A stretch of DNA of 7,900 nt from Acidothermales bacterium. GTDB taxonomy: Bacteria; Actinomycetota; Actinomycetes; Streptosporangiales; WHST01. Of this stretch, positions 1-4,570 are shown in pieces. Made by a program: the position numbers and the translations under genes. Below the pieces are notes generated by a model that made no database searches, had not been told where the DNA came from, and was given only the letters and a program-made list of their open reading frames with translations. The stretch covers positions 1 through 7,900 of the forward strand of contig JAFMQP010000180.1 of the NCBI GenBank assembly GCA_017354575.1, read 5' to 3'. Position 1 is the first letter of the stretch. Each line of letters begins with the position of its first letter.

Positions 1-445
1 CCGCTGGCACGGCCGGCTCACCGTCGACGCCGCCGACCCGGCGAACTCCGCGGTGACGCTGGAGGTCGACGTCGCGAGCCTGGAGGTGCGCGAGGGCACC
101 GGCGGCGTCAAGCCGCTCACCGACTCCGACCGCAGGGACATCCAGCGGAACATCCGCCAGAAGATCCTGCACACCGACCAGCACCCGTCGATCTCCTTCA
201 GGTCCACGCGGGTCGGTGGTACGCCGGACGCCGTCACCGTCGACGGTGAGCTCACCATCGTCGGCACGACGCAGCCGGTCGTGGCGCGCGGCAGCGTCGG
301 CGACGACGGCAGGGTGCACGGTACGGCGACCGTGGCGCAGAGTAGGTGGGGGATCAAGCCCTACACGGCGTTCCTCGGCGCGCTGAAGCTCAGGGACGAG
401 GTCGAGATCGAGCTGGACGCGACGCCGACGCCGTCAGAGGGCTAG
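1..445 (+). CDS. YceI-family protein, 5' end outside the window
   Basis: This is the C-terminal 147 codons of a YceI-like protein, open from the left edge (frame from base 2) to a TAG at 443-445. YceI domains are lipocalin-like beta-barrels that bind isoprenoid or other amphipathic lipids; the ligand here cannot be deduced. Visible family features are the opening GRLTVDAADP and DVASLEV strands, a charged helix with RRDIQRN, the HPSISFRST strand, GELTIVGTTQPV, and the closing segment with RWGIKPYTAFLGALKLRDEVEIELD. An in-frame GTG at 53 could be read as a start, but homology clearly continues upstream of it, so the gene is treated as partial. Any signal peptide would lie outside the window. 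The gene is convergent with nusB and their coding ends overlap by 12 nt. Family assignment is confident; function is not. Confidence 0.85.
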   Translation, partial: RWHGRLTVDAADPANSAVTLEVDVASLEVREGTGGVKPLTDSDRRDIQRNIRQKILHTDQHPSISFRSTRVGGTPDAVTVDGELTIVGTTQPVVARGSVGDDGRVHGTATVAQSRWGIKPYTAFLGALKLRDEVEIELDATPTPSEG

Positions 446-452
446 CGACGGC
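430..452. terminator. Candidate bidirectional hairpin between convergent genes
   Basis: GCCGTC (430-435) and GACGGC (447-452) form a 6-bp stem with an 11-nt loop. The loop contains the 6-bp palindrome GCTAGC. Both stop codons, of the yceI-like gene (443-445) and nusB (436-434), lie within it. The stem is short and no T-runs flank it, so this is only a weak candidate for a shared terminator. Confidence 0.3.
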
Positions 453-880
453 TTCAGGCTCAGCAGCTTGCCCAGCAGGCCGTTCACGAACGCCGGCGAC
501 GCGTCCGTCGACAGCTCGGTGGCGAGCCGCACCGCCTCGGCGATCGCGACGGCGTCAGGCATGTCCGCCGCGTACAGGAGCTCGTAGCCGCCGAGCCTGA
601 GCACGTTGCGGTCCACGGCAGGCATGCGGTCGAGCGTCCAGTCGACGGCGTGCTCGGCGATCAGCTGGTCCAGCCGGCCGCGGTGCGCGGCCACACCCTC
701 GACGAGGGTCACCGCGTACTCCGGTACCGGAGGGTCGGCCGCCGCGATCCGGTCGGCGAGCAGGCGCACCGGGTCGACACCGCGCACGTCGGCCTCGAAC
801 AGGACGTCGAGGGCACGCTTGCGGGCCTTCCCCCGCGCGCCCGGCGCGCCAGCGGGCCGGGGTCTCACGGGCTCGGGCAT
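434..880 (-). CDS. nusB: Transcription antitermination factor NusB
   Basis: A 148-residue protein of normal NusB length. NusB pairs with NusE (ribosomal protein S10) on the boxA RNA of rRNA operons, supporting processive antitermination and rRNA maturation. Family landmarks are the N-terminal arginine-rich helix (RGKARKRALDVLFEAD, about 16-31), the W81-T-L-D-R-M-x-x-V-D-R-N-V-L-R core, the YELLY segment, the VAIAEAVRLA helix (111-120) and the closing FVNGLLGKL. The position usually Asn in V-A-I-N-E-A-V is Ala114 here. About 15 residues rich in Pro/Arg/Gly precede the conserved core. The ATG at 880-878 shares its A with the efp stop (TGATG) and has no good Shine-Dalgarno sequence, so translation is probably coupled to efp. 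It is the last gene of the minus-strand run; its stop falls inside the opposing yceI-like gene. Confidence 0.96.
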   Translation of the reverse strand: MPEPVRPRPAGAPGARGKARKRALDVLFEADVRGVDPVRLLADRIAAADPPVPEYAVTLVEGVAAHRGRLDQLIAEHAVDWTLDRMPAVDRNVLRLGGYELLYAADMPDAVAIAEAVRLATELSTDASPAFVNGLLGKLLSLKPSLAL

Positions 881-1443
881 CAGCCGGACACGCGCGAGAT
901 GTACTCGCCCGTACGGGTGTCGACCTTGATCCGCTCACCCGTCGTGACGAAAAGCGGCACCTGGATCTGCGCGCCCGTCTCCAGCCGCGCCGGCTTCGTG
1001 CCACCGCTGCTGCGGTCACCTTGCAGGCCCGGCTCGGTGTACTCGATGCTCAGCTCGACGGACGCCGGCAGCTCGACGTAGAGCACTGTGCCGTCGTGCA
1101 TCGCGACGGTCGCCTCCTGGCCCTCCAGGAGGAAGCTCGCCGCGTCCCCGAGCGCCTCGCCCAGCACGTGGATCTGGTCGTAGGTCTCGGTGTCCATGAA
1201 CACGAAGTCGGCACCGTCCTTGTACAGGTACTGCATGCCCCGCTTGTCGACGGTGGCGACGTCGACCTTCACACCGGCGTTGAACGTCTTGTCGACGACC
1301 TTGCCGGAGGTCACGTTCTTCAGCTTGGTGCGGACGAACGCCCCGCCCTTGCCGGGCTTCACGTGCTGGAACTCGACGACGTTCCACAGGTTGCCGTCGA
1401 GGTTGAGGGTCATGCCGTTCTTCAGGTCGTTCGTCGTGGCCAC
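880..1443 (-). CDS. efp: Translation elongation factor P
   Basis: A 187-residue protein, exactly the usual EF-P length. EF-P binds between the ribosomal P and E sites and rescues ribosomes stalled on consecutive prolines. The N-terminal KOW-like domain carries the loop HVKPGKGGAFVRTKLKN; Lys32 at its tip is the residue that is modified, or stays bare, in different bacteria. OB domains II and III follow, ending in the family signature PLFVTTGERIKVDTRTGEYISR. The start is GTG at 1443-1441, giving MATTNDLKNGM. It is supported by homology and by a GGAGA Shine-Dalgarno sequence 9 nt upstream. The frame stays open far upstream, but that part is antisense-type noise over pepQ. The gene follows pepQ after 41 nt and overlaps nusB by one base. 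No EF-P modification enzyme is encoded in the window. Confidence 0.97.
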   Translation of the reverse strand: MATTNDLKNGMTLNLDGNLWNVVEFQHVKPGKGGAFVRTKLKNVTSGKVVDKTFNAGVKVDVATVDKRGMQYLYKDGADFVFMDTETYDQIHVLGEALGDAASFLLEGQEATVAMHDGTVLYVELPASVELSIEYTEPGLQGDRSSGGTKPARLETGAQIQVPLFVTTGERIKVDTRTGEYISRVSG

Positions 1444-1452
1444 TGCCTGGTT

Positions 1453-1457
1453 TCTCC
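1453..1457 (-). promoter_or_regulatory. Ribosome binding site of efp
   Basis: Minus-strand GGAGA lies 9 nt before the GTG at 1443. It fixes the EF-P start where the open frame alone would extend much further upstream into pepQ. Confidence 0.7.
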
Positions 1458-1484
1458 GCGTCGCTTGTCGGGCCGCGGCTCGTC

Positions 1485-2594
1485 CTACAGCAGGGCGAGG
1501 TCGCGGTCGGTCCGGGTCAGGGACTCCGCGCCCTCGACGCCGACGAGGAGCGTGTCCTCGATGCGTACACCGCCGCGGCCGGGCAGGTAGACACCTGGCT
1601 CGACGGTGACGGGAATCCGATCTGCCAGTGTAGCCGTGGCGCTGTACCCCAAGAACGGGTCCTCGTGGATCTCCAGCCCGACGCCGTGCCCGAGGCCGTG
1701 CGTGAACCGCTCGGCGTACCCGGCGTCGGCGATCACCTGCCGGCTCGCGGCGTCGACGTCCCTGGCGGAGGCGCCGTCGCGGAGCGCCTCCCGGCCCGCG
1801 AGCTGCGCCGCCGCGACGAGCTGGTAGATCTCCCGCTGCCAGTCGGCGGCGGCACCGAGCACGAACGTGCGGGTCTCGTCGGCGTGGTAGCCGGCGTAGC
1901 GCGCGCCGAAGTCGATCTTGACGAAGTCGCCGTGCCGGAGCTGCCGGTCGGTCGGCTGGTGGTGCGGGATCGCCGAGTGCGGCCCGCTCGCGACGATGGT
2001 CGGGAAGCCCGGCCCGTCCGCGCCGTACTCGCGCATCCGGGCGTCCAGCTTCCTGGCGAGGTCGCGCTCGGTCATGCCCTCGCGCACGGTCTTGAGCACG
2101 TCCGCGAGTGCCTGGTCGCTGATCTCGCACGCCTGCCGTAGGAACGCGATCTCGACGTCGTCCTTGACCATCCGGAGCTGCTCGACGCCCTGCTCGATGG
2201 ACGTGAACGCGATGTCCGGCGCCGCCTGCGTCATCGCCTGGTAGAGCCGGACGGTGACGTCGTGGTCCTCGAAGCCGACCCGGCGCTCCCCCGAGCCAAC
2301 CAGCCGCTTCACCCCGTGCACGGCGACGGGCAGCCGGACGCCGGTGCGCGCGGGGTAGTCAACGAGCAGCTCCACGTCGGGCGCCTCGGCGGCCGCCTGG
2401 TCGGCGTACCGCCCGTCGGTGACGAGCAGGTCGGCGCCGTCCTCCCGGACGACGAGCGCGCCGTTGGACCCGGTGAACCCGCACAGGTACCGCACGTTGA
2501 CGAGCCTGGTGACCACGGCCGCGTCGATGTCGCGCTGCGCGAGCAGGACGCGCAGGCGGTCCCGCCTGACCGTGTGGTTCGCCTCCGAAGGCAT
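1485..2594 (-). CDS. pepQ: Xaa-Pro aminopeptidase / dipeptidase, M24 family
   Basis: A 369-residue creatinase/prolidase-type metallopeptidase that cleaves bonds next to proline. Residues 1-140 form the creatinase-like N domain, with RYLCGFTGSNGAL and LLVTDGRY. Residues from about 145 form the pita-bread catalytic domain. The five metal ligands are all present: Asp228 (KIDFG), Asp239 (HADETRT), His303 (GLGHGVGLEIHE), Glu332 (VEPGVYLPG) and Glu346 (VRIEDT). His210-211 in SAIPHHQP is also typical. It lacks a signal peptide, so it is probably cytoplasmic. The ATG at 2594 is preferred because a GAGAGAGG stretch sits 9 nt upstream; the GTG at 2600 would be only 3 nt away, and a longer in-frame extension to 2663 would cross a hairpin. 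It precedes efp. The sequence does not distinguish aminopeptidase (PepP) from dipeptidase (PepQ) activity, so the symbol is approximate. Confidence 0.92.
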   Translation of the reverse strand: MPSEANHTVRRDRLRVLLAQRDIDAAVVTRLVNVRYLCGFTGSNGALVVREDGADLLVTDGRYADQAAAEAPDVELLVDYPARTGVRLPVAVHGVKRLVGSGERRVGFEDHDVTVRLYQAMTQAAPDIAFTSIEQGVEQLRMVKDDVEIAFLRQACEISDQALADVLKTVREGMTERDLARKLDARMREYGADGPGFPTIVASGPHSAIPHHQPTDRQLRHGDFVKIDFGARYAGYHADETRTFVLGAAADWQREIYQLVAAAQLAGREALRDGASARDVDAASRQVIADAGYAERFTHGLGHGVGLEIHEDPFLGYSATATLADRIPVTVEPGVYLPGRGGVRIEDTLLVGVEGAESLTRTDRDLALL

Positions 2595-2603
2595 GTGCAC
2601 AGA

Positions 2604-2611
2604 CCTCTCTC
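2604..2611 (-). promoter_or_regulatory. Ribosome binding site of the M24 peptidase gene
   Basis: Minus-strand GAGAGAGG ends 9 nt before the ATG at 2594 and only 3 nt before the alternative GTG at 2600. It therefore decides the start in favour of the ATG. Confidence 0.6.
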
Positions 2612-2632
2612 GCCGCTCGCCCCGGCTCCCAC

Positions 2633-2638
2633 ACGTTA
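2633..2638 (-). promoter_or_regulatory. Possible -10 element upstream of the peptidase gene
   Basis: Minus-strand TAACGT matches the actinobacterial TAnnnT -10 pattern and lies about 38 nt before the ATG at 2594. No convincing -35 element is visible at the normal spacing. Such hexamers arise by chance, so this is only a candidate for an internal promoter driving pepQ-efp-nusB separately from the genes upstream. Confidence 0.2.
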
Positions 2639-2640
2639 GC

Positions 2641-2680
2641 CGGTCCGGCGGGCCGGGTCCCACCCGAGACGACCGGACCG
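2641..2680 (-). terminator. GC-rich hairpin between membrane protein gene and pepQ
   Basis: CGGTCCGG (2641-2648) and CCGGACCG (2673-2680) form a perfect 8-bp stem with a 24-nt loop. Within the loop, CGGG/CCCG (2654-2657 with 2663-2666) can form a second small stem. It begins 11 nt after the stop of the upstream gene. There is no T-run after it, so it is either a U-less terminator of the kind proposed in actinobacteria, a processing site, or chance pairing in GC-rich DNA. Confidence 0.4.
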
Positions 2681-2690
2681 TGACCGCCGG

Positions 2691-3248
2691 TCAGCGCACG
2701 AGCTCGGCCGCCGGCGGCGGCCGGTGCGGCCGGCGGAACCGGTCCGCGGGAAGCCCCCGGACGAGGATCACGCCGGGCACGTTCACCCGGCAGTAGGCCT
2801 CGAGGAACGCCGGGTGGGCGTCGACGAGCCACACCCAGCCCTGGTGGATGTCACTGCCCACGAACCGGACGATGCGGGTCGCGAAGAGCGAGGCCAGGAT
2901 CCCGGCGAGCGCCACCAGGAGGGGGAAGACCAGGGGCCAGCGCACGGTGTCCACCCCGTACATCACCACGGCGACGACCGCGGCGGCCGCCGCGACGGCG
3001 GCCGCGCCGTACACCAGTCCCTGCTGTCCGCGCAGCCGGGCCAGACCCGCCGCGCTCACCGGCAGGTACATGGTGACCGGCGGGTTGACCAGGTTGAGGT
3101 ACCAGCCCAGCAGACCGGGGAAGTACGCCGCGTGGCTGTGGAACACGAACCGGGTGAGCCGCACGGCCTGTTCGCCGGAGAGGACGCAGACGGGCGGCAT
3201 CCGAAGCGACGCGGACACCTCCACGCGCCAACACGCCTCGGTCTTCAT
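2691..3248 (-). CDS. Uncharacterised two-helix membrane protein, basic Pro-rich tail
   Basis: I do not recognise a named family. The 185-residue product has a soluble N-terminal part with MPPVCVLSG (17-25), RFVFHS (33-38), AYFPG (41-45) and NPPVTMYLP (55-63). Predicted transmembrane helices lie at about 78-97 and 104-124. A conserved AHPAFLEA segment (144-151) and RVNVPGV (154-160) follow, then a basic tail rich in Arg and Pro containing a PPP run (177-179). By the positive-inside rule both ends are cytoplasmic. It is a paralogue of the adjacent gene at 3333-4022: about 40% of positions are identical in the NP-x-V-x-M and AHPAF regions by eye, and the AHPAF motif has the same residue numbers. 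This alignment supports the ATG at 3248, although the Shine-Dalgarno sequence (GGGGG, 4 nt away) is poor. Function unknown. Confidence 0.75.
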   Translation of the reverse strand: MKTEACWRVEVSASLRMPPVCVLSGEQAVRLTRFVFHSHAAYFPGLLGWYLNLVNPPVTMYLPVSAAGLARLRGQQGLVYGAAAVAAAAAVVAVVMYGVDTVRWPLVFPLLVALAGILASLFATRIVRFVGSDIHQGWVWLVDAHPAFLEAYCRVNVPGVILVRGLPADRFRRPHRPPPAAELVR

Positions 3249-3265
3249 CGCACCCCCGGCGCACG

Positions 3266-3279
3266 TCCACGATCGTGGA
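3266..3279. promoter_or_regulatory. Perfect 14-bp palindrome, candidate operator
   Basis: TCCACGATCGTGGA is a perfect inverted repeat with no spacer, 17 nt upstream of the ATG at 3248. It lies in one of the few non-coding gaps of the window (3249-3332). The form fits a binding site for a dimeric regulator. No -10/-35 pair is evident beside it, and no regulator gene lies in the window, so its role is inferred from form and position only. Confidence 0.35.
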
Positions 3280-3283
3280 GGTT

Positions 3284-3304
3284 CCGGTCCCCTGGTGGGA
3301 CCGG
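3284..3304 (-). terminator. Hairpin after the Q/Y-rich-tailed membrane protein gene
   Basis: CCGGTCCC (3284-3291) and GGGACCGG (3297-3304) form a perfect 8-bp stem with a 5-nt loop. Two further G-C pairs (3280-3281 with 3307-3308) lie beyond a TT/TT mismatch. On the minus strand it follows the stop at 3333 by 28 nt. No T-run follows. The short loop and strong stem make it the best terminator-like structure in the window, possibly a partial terminator separating the two membrane protein genes. Confidence 0.5.
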
Positions 3305-3332
3305 TTCCTTCATGGTCATGGGAGAAGGTCGG

Positions 3333-4022
3333 TCAGTACCCCTGCGGCCGCTGCCCGTACTCCTGCTGACCCGGGTAGCCCTGCTGCTGCGGCGGGTATG
3401 CCTGCTGGTGCGGGTACGCCTGCTGCTGGTACGCCGGCTGCTGCTGGCCGTACCCCGACACCTGTTGCGGCTGCGAAGGCTGCGGCTGGTAGCCCTGCTG
3501 CGGGGCGTACCCCTGCTGGGGTGCGCCGCCGGGGACCTGCACCATGCCAGGGGGGTTGATCCGGACGAACGCGTCGATGAACGCCGGATGCGCCTTGTTC
3601 ATGTAGATCCACTGACCGTCGACGCCGGCGCCGATGGCGTTGCTGACGAGGGTCGCGCTCACGATGATGAGCACGATGCCGGCGAGGAGGAACAACCAGA
3701 ACAGCAGCCCGGCCGCCGCACTGCTCGCGTTCGCCAGCCCGATGCCGAGGATGACGCCGAGCAGGGCGAGGATCAGCCCGCCGAACAACAGGAACCGCAG
3801 CTTGCGGATCCTGGCCGCGGGCCCCGCGGCGAGCGGGATGTTCATCCGCACGGCCGGGTTGGTGAGGCGCAGCACGAGGCCGGCGATGCCGGGGACGTAA
3901 CGGGCCCAGGGACTCTGGAAGATGAACCGCACCGAGGTCGTGGCCGGCTGCCCTGTGACGGCGCACACGCCGGGCAGCTGCAGCTGACCGAGCGCCTGCC
4001 GGGGCCACGTCACTTTGCTCAT
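3333..4022 (-). CDS. Uncharacterised two-helix membrane protein, Gln/Tyr-rich tail
   Basis: I do not recognise a named family. The 229-residue product begins with a soluble segment carrying LPGVCAVTG (16-24), RFIFQS (32-37), RYVPG (41-45) and NPAVRMNIP (55-63). The basic patch RIRKLR (71-76) precedes two predicted transmembrane helices, about 76-97 and 103-124, so both ends are probably cytoplasmic. AHPAFIDA (144-151) and RINPPGM (154-160) follow. Residues 165-229 are a low-complexity tail with 24 Gln, 11 Pro, 10 Gly and 9 Tyr out of 65, made of loose repeats such as PQQGY and QQAYP. The neighbour at 2691-3248 is a paralogue with a different tail. The ATG at 4022 has GAGGAG 11 nt upstream. 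It follows aroQ after a 60-nt gap without a clear promoter. Function unknown; a membrane-anchored scaffold is only a guess. Confidence 0.82.
   Translation of the reverse strand: MSKVTWPRQALGQLQLPGVCAVTGQPATTSVRFIFQSPWARYVPGIAGLVLRLTNPAVRMNIPLAAGPAARIRKLRFLLFGGLILALLGVILGIGLANASSAAAGLLFWLFLLAGIVLIIVSATLVSNAIGAGVDGQWIYMNKAHPAFIDAFVRINPPGMVQVPGGAPQQGYAPQQGYQPQPSQPQQVSGYGQQQPAYQQQAYPHQQAYPPQQQGYPGQQEYGQRPQGY
3336..3530 (-). repeat. Degenerate coding repeats for the Q/P/G/Y tail
   Basis: The DNA encoding residues 165-229 is built from short imperfect repeats. For example, GGGTATGCCTGCTGGTGC at 3394-3411 and GGGTACGCCTGCTGCTGG at 3412-3429 are adjacent 18-nt units, and cctgctg recurs throughout. 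Such tracts can gain or lose units by slippage, so tail length may vary between strains. Confidence 0.6.
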
Positions 4023-4082
4023 TGCTTCTTCGACTCCTCGCTGTTCTCTCGCCGTGCGCTCCTGCGACGGGGCACCGGCAGG

Positions 4083-4520
4083 TTACGTTCCGCTCGGCTG
4101 CGCGGCGACGGCGCGGAGGGCCAGCTCGTACGACCGCAGGCCGAACCCGGCAACGGTACCGGTCGCCACACCGGCGACGACAGAGGTGTGGCGGAAGCTC
4201 TCCCTCGTCGCCGGATTGGTCAGATGCACCTCGACGAGCGGCGCGGTCCGCTGGGCACACGCGTCGCGCAGCGCGTACGAGTAATGGGTGAACGCCGCCG
4301 GGTTCAGCACGACCGGCAGCCGTGCGCCCGCCGCCTCGTGCAGCCACGCGACGAGCTCGGCCTCGTCGTCGGTCTGCCTGACCTCGACGTCGAGCCCCAG
4401 CTCCTTGCCCACCTGCTCGCACGCGGTGACCAGGGCGGGGTAGTCCTCGCGGCCGTAGACCTCGGGCTCACGCGAACCGAGCCGTCTCAGGTTCGGCCCG
4501 TTGAGCACCAGTACGCGCAC
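4083..4520 (-). CDS. aroQ: 3-dehydroquinate dehydratase, type II
   Basis: A 145-residue type II dehydroquinase converting 3-dehydroquinate to 3-dehydroshikimate, the third step of the shikimate pathway. Type II enzymes are flavodoxin-like dodecamers, unrelated to AroD. Signature elements are LVLNGPNLRRLGSREPEVYG with catalytic Tyr22 and Arg17, NPAAFTHYSYALRDA (73-87) for substrate binding, and EVHLTNPATRESFRHTS with catalytic His99 and Arg106. The C-terminal GTVAGFGLRSYELAL is also typical. Tyr80 sits where many homologues have Thr. The GTG at 4520 starts directly at the first beta-strand. The longer open frame to 4721 is rejected because it runs through the aroB 3' end without homology. No Shine-Dalgarno sequence is seen, and a TAnnnT hexamer ends 7 nt before the GTG, so a leaderless transcript is possible. 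It is separated from aroB by 47 nt. Confidence 0.96.
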   Translation of the reverse strand: MRVLVLNGPNLRRLGSREPEVYGREDYPALVTACEQVGKELGLDVEVRQTDDEAELVAWLHEAAGARLPVVLNPAAFTHYSYALRDACAQRTAPLVEVHLTNPATRESFRHTSVVAGVATGTVAGFGLRSYELALRAVAAQPSGT

Positions 4521-4549
4521 GGCCGACAGCGTAGTGGTAGCGGCCGACA
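4521..4549 (-). repeat. 8-bp direct repeat around the aroQ start region
   Basis: GGCCGACA occurs at 4521-4528 and again at 4542-4549, a 21-bp period equal to two helical turns. The copies flank the candidate -10 element. This could be a tandem regulator site or chance in GC-rich DNA. Confidence 0.25.
4528..4533 (-). promoter_or_regulatory. Possible leaderless promoter -10 for aroQ
   Basis: Minus-strand TACGCT fits the TAnnnT pattern. It ends 7 nt before the GTG at 4520, which would place transcription initiation on or next to the start codon. No ribosome binding site is present, which agrees with a leaderless mRNA. The -35 region is not recognisable. The hexamer is short and may be coincidental. 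Confidence 0.35.
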
Positions 4550-4555
4550 CCACCG

Positions 4556-4570
4556 TGACGGGCACCGTCA
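4556..4570 (-). other. Small hairpin over the aroB stop codon
   Basis: TGACGG-GCA-CCGTCA is a perfect 6-bp inverted repeat with a 3-nt loop. The aroB stop (4570-4568) lies in one arm. It may act as a weak terminator or an RNA processing site before aroQ; no T-run follows. Confidence 0.3.

Noticed and set aside
53..445. Complete YceI-like gene starting at the GTG at 53
   Set aside because: YceI-like strand sequence continues in frame to the left edge, so the true start is outside the window.
1444..2130. N-terminal extension of the EF-P reading frame
   Set aside because: It lies over pepQ in another frame and is mostly Arg/Ala/Pro. EF-P homology begins at the GTG at 1443, which has its own ribosome binding site.
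3370..3490. Short repeats resembling a CRISPR or satellite array
   Set aside because: The units are short, degenerate and in frame, and encode the Gln/Tyr-rich tail. There are no unique spacers between identical repeats.
4051..4079. Possible stem between aroQ and the next gene (GCCGTGC with GCACCGGC)
   Set aside because: It needs a bulged base and a 14-nt loop, which is weak for GC-rich DNA.
3316..4422. 368-codon minus-strand frame over the membrane protein gene and aroQ
   Set aside because: It is in a different frame from two well supported genes, and its translation is Arg/Ala-rich low complexity without recognisable motifs.
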